Shown here piece by piece: positions 1 to 8,061 of a stretch of DNA of 11,676 bases (positions within the stretch are counted from its first letter, which is position 1; each line of letters begins with the position of its first letter). A program made the translations under genes and the position numbers. Origin of the DNA: Lachnospiraceae bacterium (GTDB taxonomy: Bacteria > Bacillota > Clostridia > Lachnospirales > Lachnospiraceae); assembly GCA_021200345.1 (NCBI GenBank), contig JAJQGR010000320.1, forward strand, positions 1-11,676. The letters run 5' to 3'. The notes under the pieces are model-generated. The model ran no database searches. It saw nothing but the letters and a program-made list of their open reading frames with translations, and was not told where the DNA came from.

Positions 1-164
1 AAGATATAGAATACCAGCAATACAATCAGAAAAAACCAGAAATCCGGCGCTTTGGGATTGATCGCGGGCAGCATGAGATAAAAATAAATGCCTCCGAAAA
101 TGACTGTCAGGATCAGGCGCGCAGGCAGGCCCGAAAAGACTGTCGCTTTATTGTTTTGTCTCAT
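1..164 (-). CDS. Membrane protein, N-terminal fragment cut by the window edge
   Basis: The reading frame starts at the ATG at 164-162 and runs off the left edge, giving 54 complete codons. A strong Shine-Dalgarno (AAGGGAGGAAGA) ends two bases before the ATG. The visible protein starts MRQNNKATVFSGLPAR and then has a hydrophobic segment at about residues 17-34 and the start of a second from about residue 42, separated by a short polar loop (NPKAPDF). It is therefore an integral membrane protein with a short cytoplasmic N-terminus and at least two helices. The start lies inside the last codons of the upstream ATPase gene (17-bp overlap), so the two are probably co-transcribed and perhaps translationally coupled. 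I do not recognise the family from this fragment, and no function should be assigned. Confidence 0.7.
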   Translation of the reverse strand, partial: MRQNNKATVFSGLPARLILTVIFGGIYFYLMLPAINPKAPDFWFFLIVLLVFYI

Positions 165-1530
165 ATTCTTCCTCCCTTAATTTTGACAGATCTACCTGAT
201 TAATATAACCCAGCGGCTCTGCTTCCCGCTGATAGAACATAACCATGTACCATGGCAAATATTCTATGCCGTTTTCCTCCTCAGTGTTTCCTTTGCAGAA
301 AACAATCTTTTTTCCAAAAATCCAGTTTTCAACCTCCGACATATGATTTAAGGCCGGGTGTTTTTTATAATCACTTCCGGATTTCACTTCAATCAAATCC
401 GTCTTCATTCCATTCTGCACCACAAAATCCACTTCACCCATTTTTTTCGATTCATAGTAATGAAGAGAAAAGCCCCCGGATCTGATCGACTGTGCAAATA
501 CATTCTTCAGAATACTGCCCATGTTTACTTCCATATCTCCATTCAGGAGCGCAAACTGAATGTTGGTCATACACGCTGCGCAGAGCAGACCGGTATCATT
601 CAGAAATAATCTGAAGACGTTTCTTTTTTCATTCATCTGAAGCGGTGCCTGCGGCTGAGCCACATTATAAGAAGGCAGCGCCACTCCGGCATCACTCAGC
701 CACAGAAAAGAGTTCTCATATCGATTATATCTGCCATTTTCATCAATTTTACTCAGAAAAAATCTTCTGTTTTTATCATTTAACTGTGAAGGAATGCTGT
801 CAAAGATTGCCTGGATTTTAATTCTTTCGCTCCCTGTCGCGTACTTCGCAATGTCAAGTCGATACAATTCCAGGATATCCCTCTGCACCTGAACAACCCT
901 TCCGATATCATGGCTGTCCGCATATGTCTGCACTGCGGCAGGCATCCCGCCGACAACAATATACGTATAAAAAAGCTTCAGTATCGTCGTGTGAATGGCA
1001 TCAGGAACCGGTTCTCTTTTCACATAACAATGTCTTAAGCGTGAGATTGTCGACTCCTGCACTCCGTTTGCGTACGCATATTCCTCAAAGCTCATGGGAT
1101 ACATATAATAGATTTCTTCAAAACCAACCGGATACGAGCGCACCTCATGATATCGGACCCCCAGCATGGATCCGGACTCAATATAATCAAATCGTCCGTC
1201 TTCTACCAGAAATTTTATCGCAGACCTGGCGTTCGGACACTCCTGAATTTCATCCAGAAAAACCAACGTCTTTCCAGGCTCCATTTTCTGCATTTTAAAA
1301 GCGGTCAGATTTTCTATGATCGTGTCCGCATCCAGATTCCCCGCAAAAATCTTATGTGCATCCGTGTCCGTAACAAAGTTGATTTCCACAAAATTCTCAT
1401 AATGCTCACGTCCAAACAGCTCAATGATCGTTGTCTTGCCAATCTGTCTGGCACCGATCACGCAAAGCGCTCTTTTGGGCTTTTCATCTTTCCATGATTT
1501 CAGCTTTGTATAAACCTGTCGCTCAAGCAT
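148..1530 (-). CDS. ATP-binding protein, AAA_14 / DUF4143 family
   Basis: A 460-residue AAA-type P-loop protein of the large AAA_14 plus DUF4143 group, common in Firmicutes and Bacteroidetes and of unknown cellular role. Visible motifs are Walker A GARQIGKT (residues 26-33), Walker B LVFLDE (89-94) and a sensor-like IESGS (117-121). The middle (about 180-330) is the helical, winged-helix-like part usual for DUF4143. Near the C-terminus EVDFVV (366-371, Asp368) followed by LIEVKS (379-384, Glu381 and Lys383) forms the D...ExK pattern of a PD-(D/E)xK nuclease-like fold, often seen at the end of these proteins but of unproven activity. No signal peptide or membrane segment is visible. The ATG is preceded by GGAGGT at a 10-nt spacing, and a promoter lies just upstream. 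The gene overlaps the next minus-strand gene by 17 bp. It looks more AT-rich than the glycosidase genes and is probably not part of the sugar pathway. Family assignment is confident; function is unknown. Confidence 0.9.
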   Translation of the reverse strand: MLERQVYTKLKSWKDEKPKRALCVIGARQIGKTTIIELFGREHYENFVEINFVTDTDAHKIFAGNLDADTIIENLTAFKMQKMEPGKTLVFLDEIQECPNARSAIKFLVEDGRFDYIESGSMLGVRYHEVRSYPVGFEEIYYMYPMSFEEYAYANGVQESTISRLRHCYVKREPVPDAIHTTILKLFYTYIVVGGMPAAVQTYADSHDIGRVVQVQRDILELYRLDIAKYATGSERIKIQAIFDSIPSQLNDKNRRFFLSKIDENGRYNRYENSFLWLSDAGVALPSYNVAQPQAPLQMNEKRNVFRLFLNDTGLLCAACMTNIQFALLNGDMEVNMGSILKNVFAQSIRSGGFSLHYYESKKMGEVDFVVQNGMKTDLIEVKSGSDYKKHPALNHMSEVENWIFGKKIVFCKGNTEEENGIEYLPWYMVMFYQREAEPLGYINQVDLSKLREEEYETKQ

Positions 1531-1555
1531 TGGTTACAGCACCTCCGATACAAGC

Positions 1556-1583
1556 ATTGTAACATTTTTCCGAAAATTATCAA
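1556..1583 (-). promoter_or_regulatory. Sigma-A promoter of the ATPase gene, extended -10
   Basis: On the minus strand TTGATA (1583-1578) is separated by 16 bp from TACAAT (1561-1556), which is preceded by TGT, giving an extended -10 element. The predicted transcription start is near 1549, leaving a leader of about 19 nt that contains the GGAGGT ribosome site (1546-1541). The -10 region overlaps the first of three direct repeats, so a protein bound there would be expected to affect this promoter. Confidence 0.7.
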
Positions 1584-1636
1584 CGGTTTTTGTTACGTTT
1601 TTCTTTATTTTTTCGATGAGGCTTGCTACGTTTTTC
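1557..1636 (+). repeat. Three 14-bp direct repeats at an exact 33-bp period
   Basis: TTGTAACATTTTTC (1557-1570), TTGTTACGTTTTTC (1590-1603) and TTGCTACGTTTTTC (1623-1636) start exactly 33 bp apart. Copies 2 and 3 differ at one position; copy 1 differs from copy 2 at two. A 33-bp period is close to three helical turns and would put all copies on the same DNA face. The array fills the space between the ATPase promoter and the -10-like TATAAT before the regulator gene, so it could be an operator array serving either or both. The region is T-rich, which weakens the case, but the fixed spacing and the shared non-T core (TTG..AC) argue against pure composition. Confidence 0.5.
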
Positions 1637-1641
1637 AAAAT

Positions 1642-1647
1642 TATAAT
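1642..1647 (+). promoter_or_regulatory. Candidate -10 box for the AraC-type regulator gene
   Basis: A perfect TATAAT sits about 65 bp before the preferred ATG of the regulator. There is no good -35 at 16-18 bp: the nearest TTG-type hexamer, TTGCTA (1623-1628), is only 13 bp upstream and is part of the third 33-bp-period repeat. A strong -10 with a poor -35 next to repeats is compatible with a promoter needing an activator, possibly the regulator itself, but this is inferred. Confidence 0.4.
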
Positions 1648-1699
1648 ACTTTTCTGTGGCATCCGCCGTCATTTCGTGGTAGGATAAGTCAATGAAACC

Positions 1700-1706
1700 A
1701 AAGGAG
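1700..1706 (+). promoter_or_regulatory. Ribosome binding site that selects the start at 1713
   Basis: AAAGGAG lies 6 nt before the ATG at 1713. It falls inside the longer frame that would start at 1692, where it would encode Lys-Glu. The 1692 ATG has only a weak AGGA (1681-1684) upstream, so the start at 1713 is preferred. Confidence 0.65.
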
Positions 1707-1712
1707 AAAGCT

Positions 1713-2930
1713 ATGATCAGCAATCTGGACGATTTTTGTCGTATGTTTTACAACGCAACCGGAACCCCCATCGGCCATTACACACTATCGAGCGGAGAAG
1801 GAAATTATTTCCCGGACATTTTAAATAACGAGTCCATCTTCAGCAGAAAGCTCCCGGCATTTCTCAGTTTCCCGGATAATCCGGACTGTGTGATTACCGA
1901 TTCCTTCGGATATATGGGATGCGTGAAATCCGAAACTGAGGATTACCTCATGATGGTCGGTCCTGTTTACAGTACCCCGATGTCTGATTTTACACTTCGG
2001 AATTTCATGAAGGAGTGGGCCATAGACCCGCAGTACAAAGAAGACGTGTCCGGGTTTCTGCACACTACGCCCATCGTGTCTTACAACCGGTTTCTCCAGA
2101 CGCTCGGCTTTCTCTTTTTATGTATCAATGACAAAAGCATTGATATTTATGAACATTTTGAATTTGATGCGAACGCCGCCGCGACCATTCAGGAGCTGTC
2201 TCATCAGCACACAGAGCAGGTATACGAATCAAAAGAAAGCCAACAGTATCACAACACCTGGAATTTTGAGCGCCAAATGCTCCAGTTTATTCAGGATGGC
2301 GATGCAGAACGGCTGAACGCTCTTCTACAGTCCACCTCGTCCGAATTAACAGAAGGGATTGTGGCCGATAACGCGCTGCGCCAGAGAAAAAACATTCTGA
2401 TCTCCAGCATCGCCTTGGTCACCAGGGCCGCGATCACGGGCGGCATGGATATGGAGCAGGCCTACCAGCTTTCCGATATCTATATCCGTGAATGCGAGCG
2501 CAGCCAGAGCATCCCGTATATCTCCAATCTGGAGTACTCCATGCTGATCGATTTTGCGAAAAGGGTTTCCGAAACCAAAATTCCGGAAGGCATGTCCCGG
2601 GAGGTCTTCGACTGCGTCCAGTACATCACCCACCACATCAATGAGCCCCTCCAGGTCAGCGACATCGCGGATTATATTGGAAAAAGCCGCTCCTATCTCT
2701 CCGGCAGGTTCAAAAAGGAGCTCGGATTTGATATCAGCAGCTTTATCATGCGGTGCAAGCTGGAGGAGGCAAAGAGCCTGCTGACCTACTCAGATAAATC
2801 CTTAAGTGAAATCAGCTGCTATCTCTGCTTCTCCAGCCAGTCCTATTTTCAGAATGTATTTAAGAAAAAGTACGGCATGACGCCCAGGCAGTACCGGGAA
2901 AAGACGACACAGCTTAAGTCAGGCCGATAA
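1713..2930 (+). CDS. AraC/XylS-family transcriptional regulator
   Basis: A 405-residue cytoplasmic DNA-binding regulator, the only plus-strand gene. The C-terminal about 100 residues (about 295-395 counted from the start used here) form the two helix-turn-helix AraC domain: first helix-turn-helix around LQVSDIADYIGKSRSYLSGRFKK, second around LSEISCYLCFSSQSYFQNVF, then the usual KYGMTPRQYR ending. The first about 290 residues are a sensor region I cannot name, with a Cys- and Gly-containing core (GYMGCV, LMMVGPVYSTP) and a helical linker. Start 1713 is chosen because AAAGGAG precedes it; a start at 1692 would add seven residues. The gene converges on the rhamnosidase gene with a 12-bp overlap. 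In similar loci such regulators activate the adjacent catabolic genes in response to a sugar. The paired 20-bp-spaced half-sites upstream of the symporter and esterase genes are good candidate targets. Family is certain; ligand and targets are inferred. Confidence 0.93.
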   Translation: MISNLDDFCRMFYNATGTPIGHYTLSSGEGNYFPDILNNESIFSRKLPAFLSFPDNPDCVITDSFGYMGCVKSETEDYLMMVGPVYSTPMSDFTLRNFMKEWAIDPQYKEDVSGFLHTTPIVSYNRFLQTLGFLFLCINDKSIDIYEHFEFDANAAATIQELSHQHTEQVYESKESQQYHNTWNFERQMLQFIQDGDAERLNALLQSTSSELTEGIVADNALRQRKNILISSIALVTRAAITGGMDMEQAYQLSDIYIRECERSQSIPYISNLEYSMLIDFAKRVSETKIPEGMSREVFDCVQYITHHINEPLQVSDIADYIGKSRSYLSGRFKKELGFDISSFIMRCKLEEAKSLLTYSDKSLSEISCYLCFSSQSYFQNVFKKKYGMTPRQYREKTTQLKSGR

Positions 2931-5678
2931 GTCGAACTTTCCGCTGCCGAGCGCTTTCTCTTCCCCGTTCGGCAGGCGCAGCAGCGCATCCGTGTTGGCC
3001 GGGACGCTTCCTGAAATATGGATCACTCCGTCCTTCTTCTCCCAGCGCATTTCAATTCTGCCTCTTACACTGTCGTAAGAGCCTTCCGCATACGTAAGCG
3101 GCACGTCATATTCCGGCGCGAGCAGGATATGATCATAGGCTATGCCCACGTTCTGAATACCCAGAATCCTACGGTACATGAAATCACCGATGCAGCCGAA
3201 TGCGTAGTGGTTGAAGGAGCAGTTATTCAGCTCGCCGTCCGTACGAATCGCGTCCCAGTTCTCCCAGATCGTGGTAGCACCCTTTTCCACCTCATAGAGC
3301 CAGGACGGGCACTTCGTCTGGAAGAGCACCTTCCATGCGGTGTCCTGATAACCGTAATCACACAGCACATCCATCAGATGCGGCGTGGACATAAAACCCG
3401 TGTCCAGGCAGCAGCCGTTATTCACAATCAGCTCATTGAGCCTTGCTGCGAATGCCTTTGCCGTTTCTTCGGACACCATATGATATTTCAGCGCAAGAAT
3501 ATAATTGCCCTGCATCTCCTGACCCAGCTTTAAATCCGGCGTCACATATTCTTCCTCAAACGCCTCACGAACGCGCTTCGCGTAAGCCTGATATTTCCCG
3601 GCATTTTCCGGATATCCCAAAACCTCAGAAATCTCCGCATACAGATCCGCAATGTGCGCCAGCAAAGCAGTATCCGCATAGTTCATGGTCAGAAACGCGG
3701 ACATCGGACCGTCTGTGAAGCCCTGCTCATTGACCACGCTGGGAATAATCCAGTCGCCAAAATGGAAGCCGGAGTTGATCAGATAATGCTGGTTGTCCAG
3801 ATGCCTGCCTTCCAGATTCTCATATTTAGAAGGTTCAAAACCCATTGTTGTATACGGATTCGGCAAATCATACGCCGCCTGCTCCATCGCTCCCAGCCAT
3901 TTTCCCATGGCCTCGTAATTGTCAGCCAGGACGGACTTGTCGCCATACAGCTGATACAGCTGCCACGGAAGCGTCAGAATAACATCGCCCCAGCCGAGCG
4001 AACCGGCGCCCGCCTGCGATACATAGCTCTTAATCAGCGGCACCGTATTCTGCACCTGACCGTTTTCCAGCTGCTCCGCCCGGATGCTGCTTAACCAGCT
4101 TTTGTAGAACGCGGTCATCTCCTGATTGAACAGCGCTGTCGCGCCATACACCACCACATCGCCTGTCCACCCGGCCTTTTCTCTTGTCGGGCAGTCCGTC
4201 GGAATCGTGATGTTGTTGGACCGCTGGCTCCAGTAAATATTGCTCTGCAGCTGGTTGATCTTTTCATCCGAGCAATGAAAGGCTCCTGTCACACGGTTGT
4301 CCGAGCTGATGGCAAGCATGGTGAACTGCTCTTTTGTCCAGTCCGCACCGCCGGTCACGCGCACATAGCGGAACCCATGGTAGGTAAATTTCGGCTGATA
4401 GATTTCCACGCCATCGCCCTTACAGATATACGTATCCTTCTGACCTCTGTAGGAATCCGCGAAAATATAAAAGAAGTTTCCATCCTTATCAAGGCACTCT
4501 CCGTGCTCAAAGCTGATGCGCTCCCCCGCATTGCCCCTGATCGCCACGCGGGTCACACCGGCCAGGTTCTGCCCGAAGTCTACAACCGTCTCCCCTTTGG
4601 GTGTCGTCCATACTTTCTGCGCCGGGATTTCTTTGATAATCTTCGCCTGGGGATATTCCTGCGCTTCAAGCGTGTCATCCGGCGCATCCTTCACGAATAC
4701 CGGATTCCAGCCTTTCTCCTCATAGGAAATCAGAGACGGATCCCCATCCTCCATTTCCGCATCATATACCTCGCCCAGGTACAGATCCGCCGACCGGACC
4801 GGGCCGTCATAGCTGTAAGACCAGCTCTGATCACTGGCGATGATTTCCGTCTCGCCGTTTTCATACCAGATACTCATCTGCATGAGAAGGCCCGGGACCT
4901 CGCCGTACTCACAGCCACGGCCGATCGCGATCTTGCCCTTGTACCAGCCGTCCGCAACCGTGACAGAAATCGCGTTTTCGCTCTCCAGCAGGTCCTCAAT
5001 TTCATATACCTGGTACAGAATGCGCTTGTCATAGGTGGTGAAGCCCGGTTTCAGGACGCTTTCCGTTACATCCTGTCCGTTGATTTTCACATCATAAATA
5101 CCGTGTGCCGTCACATACAGCCTGGCCTTTTTGATCTTCTCTCTGCAGGAGAAAGTTCTGCGCAGGCGCACCGCCGGGTCGTAGGGTTCAAGAGGTAATG
5201 CTTCCATGATATCTGTTTCCAGCTTCATCTCAACCTGCTCGCCGCGCATCATGGCGTCTATCATATCCTGCCATTCCCTGTAAGCCAGCTTGAGCGGATT
5301 GACTTCCAGCTGGGGAAGCGGTTTCGGCTCAATCCATTTCGCTCTCCACTCGTTCGCAGCAAAAAATGCGGTCTCAAAGCTGCACTTATCACTCGTCGCG
5401 CACTCACCCTGGTTGTCCCATACGGTAATCGTAAATTCATATCCGGAGCAGGACTGAAGTGCCTTGCCCTCGTACACGATGCCAATGGTCTCAGAGGACT
5501 CCCTCACACCGCTGTCCCAGACCATACTACCGTCTTCGTCCGTAACAAGGATCTGATATTTCGTCTGGCGTACATTCTCCTGATCGGAGGTGATGATCCA
5601 TGAAAATGCTGGCTTCCTCACCGTGACTGCAATCGGATTGATCATATTTTCACAGGTAATCTGTTTGATTTTTAACAT
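2919..5678 (-). CDS. Alpha-L-rhamnosidase, GH78, cytoplasmic
   Basis: A 919-residue glycoside hydrolase that should cleave terminal alpha-L-rhamnose from glycosides or oligosaccharides. The order matches bacterial GH78: an N-terminal beta-sandwich (about 1-115), a rhamnosidase N-terminal beta domain (about 168-340), a further beta domain (about 345-455), the (alpha/alpha)6 catalytic barrel (about 460-830) and a C-terminal beta-sandwich. The signature DCPTREKAGWTGD at 495-507 supplies Asp495, Glu500 (expected general acid) and Asp507. TIWENW at 803-808 supplies Glu806, the expected general base of this inverting family. All key residues are present. There is no signal peptide, so it acts inside the cell on imported substrate. 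An insertion of about 45 acidic, helical residues (about 120-165) separates the first two domains. The ATG has AAGGA 7-8 nt upstream. The gene follows the GH3 gene after 52 bp without a terminator and is probably co-transcribed. The 3' end overlaps the regulator. Confidence 0.96.
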   Translation of the reverse strand: MLKIKQITCENMINPIAVTVRKPAFSWIITSDQENVRQTKYQILVTDEDGSMVWDSGVRESSETIGIVYEGKALQSCSGYEFTITVWDNQGECATSDKCSFETAFFAANEWRAKWIEPKPLPQLEVNPLKLAYREWQDMIDAMMRGEQVEMKLETDIMEALPLEPYDPAVRLRRTFSCREKIKKARLYVTAHGIYDVKINGQDVTESVLKPGFTTYDKRILYQVYEIEDLLESENAISVTVADGWYKGKIAIGRGCEYGEVPGLLMQMSIWYENGETEIIASDQSWSYSYDGPVRSADLYLGEVYDAEMEDGDPSLISYEEKGWNPVFVKDAPDDTLEAQEYPQAKIIKEIPAQKVWTTPKGETVVDFGQNLAGVTRVAIRGNAGERISFEHGECLDKDGNFFYIFADSYRGQKDTYICKGDGVEIYQPKFTYHGFRYVRVTGGADWTKEQFTMLAISSDNRVTGAFHCSDEKINQLQSNIYWSQRSNNITIPTDCPTREKAGWTGDVVVYGATALFNQEMTAFYKSWLSSIRAEQLENGQVQNTVPLIKSYVSQAGAGSLGWGDVILTLPWQLYQLYGDKSVLADNYEAMGKWLGAMEQAAYDLPNPYTTMGFEPSKYENLEGRHLDNQHYLINSGFHFGDWIIPSVVNEQGFTDGPMSAFLTMNYADTALLAHIADLYAEISEVLGYPENAGKYQAYAKRVREAFEEEYVTPDLKLGQEMQGNYILALKYHMVSEETAKAFAARLNELIVNNGCCLDTGFMSTPHLMDVLCDYGYQDTAWKVLFQTKCPSWLYEVEKGATTIWENWDAIRTDGELNNCSFNHYAFGCIGDFMYRRILGIQNVGIAYDHILLAPEYDVPLTYAEGSYDSVRGRIEMRWEKKDGVIHISGSVPANTDALLRLPNGEEKALGSGKFDLSA

Positions 5679-5730
5679 GTCGTTTTCCTTCTTTTCGTTG
5701 ATTCATTGCCTTCTGTCGCTTCCATGCTCT

Positions 5731-8007
5731 CTACTGATTCAACGCCGCCAGCAGCTGGTTCATCGCTTCCTTCGTAAAGCCCGGCGCAAAGCTTAAGAGC
5801 TGACGAAGCGGCATGCCTTCCATCATCGCCGCGACCATGTCCTGACTGATGGCCTCCCCGGCCGCCTCACTCTGCTCCTGCTGCTCCCCGCCCTGGGCCA
5901 TCATCTGTCCGAAAATCGCCATGCCCTTCGGATCCGCCATAATCTCGCCCAGCGTGGAATTCTTCGTAAAGACCTTCGGCAACACCATCTCAGAATCCAC
6001 ATGAATTGTCTTTGTCAGCACCACCTCCTGGGCGTTTAATCCAATCTGAATCTCGTACTCGCCGCTTTCTACACACCAGTCGTGAATGTCCGTATTCCAG
6101 TAAGCAAACGCGCGTCTGTCAAGCGTAAACGTCACGGTCTTTGTCTCGCCGGGTTTCAGCGCAATCTTGTCAAAGCCTTTCAGCTCTCTGACCGGGCGGA
6201 TGATTCTGCCGCCCTTCGGCGCGACATACAGCTGCACGACTTCCCTGCCCGCCATGGAGCCGGTGTTGGTCACATCGACCGTGACGGTCAGATTCTGGCT
6301 TTCTTTGATGGACTCCTCACTGATGCACAGATTATCATACGCAAATGTCGTATAGGAAAGGCCATGCCCGAACGGGAATAAAACCTCCATCTCCTTCGAC
6401 GTATAATACCGATATCCCACAAACACGCCCTCGGCGTATTCCGACTTGTCATTTTCACCGCCGAAAGTCAGATAACACGGTGTATCCTGCACACGAAGCG
6501 GGAAGGTCTCCGCTAAGTGTCCGCTCGGATTGACATTGCCGTACAGCACGTTCACCACCGCGCCGCCGACCGCCTGGCCGCCCAGATAGGTCTCAACGAC
6601 CGCCTTCACCTGATGAACCCAGGGCATTTCCACCGGCGAGCCGTTGTGAAGCACCACAACTGTGTTCGGCTGCACCGCCGCGACCGCCTCAATCAGGTGG
6701 TTCTGGCAGTCCGGCATCCGCATATGTTTTCTGTCATATCCCTCCGATTCAAAATTATCTGGAAGTCCCGCGAAAATCACCGCCACATCCGCGTTCTTCG
6801 CCGCTTCAATCGCTTCCGCCTCCAGAGTCGCCTCAACTTTGTCCTCAGCATCGTCAAAGCCCTGCGCATATGTGACATTCTCCGCCTTCACATTCGCAAT
6901 AAACTGCACAGCATCCAGCGCTGACTCTACTTTTGAGCTGTTCACATGGGAGCTTCCGCCGCCCTGATAACGGGGTGTCTTCGCATATTTTCCTATGAAA
7001 GCGGCTTTCTGATCGGAATTGAGAGGCAGCACACCGCCTTCGTTTTTCAGAAGGACAATACTCTCCTCCTCCATGCTCCTGGCGATTTCATGATCTTTTT
7101 CCCGGTCAAAAACCGCCTCCCTGTCACGGTTTTCCTCATAGCGAAAGATAATATTCAGAAGCTCCTCACAGCGTTTATCCAAGACCGCTTCCTCCAGCGT
7201 CCCGTTCTGCACTGCTTCCACAATCTCCGCATCCGTGATGCCCTGGCTGGAGGGCATCTCCAGGTTGCACCCTGCCTTCAGCGCCTCCACACGATCATCC
7301 ATCGCGCCCCAGTCCGTCATCACATAGCCATCAAAGCCCCACTCTTCCCGTAGAATATCATTGAGCAGCTCCTTGTTTTCACATAGATACGTGCCGTTTA
7401 GCTTATTGTAGGAATTCATGATGGTCCACGGCTTTTCCTTTTTCACCATGCCCTCAAAGGACGCCAGGTAAATCTCCCGCAGGGTACGCTCATCCATTTC
7501 AGAAGAGCTGGTCAGCCTGTGATATTCCTGATTGTTCGCAGCAAAGTGCTTCGGGCTGGTTCCTACATTCTTACTCTGCACGCCGTGCACGAGCGCGCCC
7601 GCAATCTCCGTCGACACCAACGGGTCCTCCGAATAATACTCAAAATTACGTCCGCAGAGCGGGGAACGCTTGATATTCATCGCCGGCCCAAGAATGGTGC
7701 TTAAATTTTCCGCCTGGCACTCCTCTCCCAGCGTCTCGCCCAGCTTTGTAACCATGTCCCGGTTAAAGCTTGAAGCCGTCGCGCAACCAGCCGGGAAGCA
7801 GACCGCCCTGATGCTGTCGTTCATTCCCAGATGATCCGCCGCGTCCTCCTGCTTCCTTAAGCCGTGGGGGCCGTCGGATACCATTTCCGAAGGAATCCCC
7901 AGGCGCTCCACGCCCTTCGTATGCCAGAAATCAAGCCCGGAGCACAAACCGGCCTTCTCTTCCAGAGTCATCTGCACGATTAATTTTCTGATTTTCTGCT
8001 TTTCCAT
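5731..8007 (-). CDS. Beta-glucosidase-type glycoside hydrolase, GH3, cytoplasmic
   Basis: A 758-residue GH3 enzyme, most likely a beta-glucosidase, though beta-xylosidase or other exo-activity cannot be excluded. The N-terminal TIM-barrel domain (about 1-290) holds RNFEYYSEDP (120-129), KHFAANNQEYHR (153-164) and the nucleophile motif VMTDWGA with Asp232. The C-terminal alpha/beta domain (about 310-545) carries SEGYDR (421-426), where Glu422 is the likely acid/base. A fibronectin-III-like domain (about 585-665) follows, then an 88-residue tail (about 671-758) with a Gln/Glu-rich linker and two helical blocks. There is no signal peptide, so it acts in the cytoplasm, probably on the sugar exposed after rhamnose removal. 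The ribosome site is weak (AGGAAGAGAG, distant from the ATG), but the MTLEEKAGLCSG start region fits the family. A terminator and a palindrome lie between it and the upstream symporter. Confidence 0.95.
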   Translation of the reverse strand: MEKQKIRKLIVQMTLEEKAGLCSGLDFWHTKGVERLGIPSEMVSDGPHGLRKQEDAADHLGMNDSIRAVCFPAGCATASSFNRDMVTKLGETLGEECQAENLSTILGPAMNIKRSPLCGRNFEYYSEDPLVSTEIAGALVHGVQSKNVGTSPKHFAANNQEYHRLTSSSEMDERTLREIYLASFEGMVKKEKPWTIMNSYNKLNGTYLCENKELLNDILREEWGFDGYVMTDWGAMDDRVEALKAGCNLEMPSSQGITDAEIVEAVQNGTLEEAVLDKRCEELLNIIFRYEENRDREAVFDREKDHEIARSMEEESIVLLKNEGGVLPLNSDQKAAFIGKYAKTPRYQGGGSSHVNSSKVESALDAVQFIANVKAENVTYAQGFDDAEDKVEATLEAEAIEAAKNADVAVIFAGLPDNFESEGYDRKHMRMPDCQNHLIEAVAAVQPNTVVVLHNGSPVEMPWVHQVKAVVETYLGGQAVGGAVVNVLYGNVNPSGHLAETFPLRVQDTPCYLTFGGENDKSEYAEGVFVGYRYYTSKEMEVLFPFGHGLSYTTFAYDNLCISEESIKESQNLTVTVDVTNTGSMAGREVVQLYVAPKGGRIIRPVRELKGFDKIALKPGETKTVTFTLDRRAFAYWNTDIHDWCVESGEYEIQIGLNAQEVVLTKTIHVDSEMVLPKVFTKNSTLGEIMADPKGMAIFGQMMAQGGEQQEQSEAAGEAISQDMVAAMMEGMPLRQLLSFAPGFTKEAMNQLLAALNQ

Positions 8008-8038
8008 ATGATGCTTATCTCTCTTCCTGATTTTCTAT

Positions 8039-8059
8039 CAGAGATGTATTTCATCTCTG
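8039..8059. repeat. Perfect 8-bp inverted repeat upstream of the GH3 gene
   Basis: CAGAGATG (8039-8046), a 5-nt loop TATTT, then CATCTCTG (8052-8059). It lies directly downstream of the symporter terminator and 32-52 nt before the GH3 ATG, so it would form a hairpin near the 5' end of any GH3 message. No T-run follows on either strand, so it is not itself a terminator. It could be a protein-binding palindrome, an RNA-stabilising hairpin or a processing site. Confidence 0.55.
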
Positions 8060-8061
8060 GT

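Noticed and set aside
148..1530. The ATPase as part of a defence or toxin system
   Set aside because: No toxin, methylase, nuclease partner or phage gene is visible. DUF4143 ATPases are widespread outside defence islands, and the neighbour is an unidentified fragment.
1692..1712. Seven-residue N-terminal extension of the AraC regulator
   Set aside because: AAAGGAG within this stretch is well placed for the ATG at 1713, while the upstream ATG has only a weak AGGA.
2931..3010. A bidirectional terminator after the regulator gene
   Set aside because: CTGCCGA...TCGGCAG could form a 7-bp stem with a 17-nt spacer inside the rhamnosidase coding region, but no T-run follows on either strand.
4275..5198. 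A 307-codon plus-strand open frame inside the rhamnosidase gene
   Set aside because: It lies opposite an intact GH78 gene with all catalytic motifs, its translation is Arg/His/Ile-rich without domain character, and no ribosome site precedes it. It is a shadow frame.
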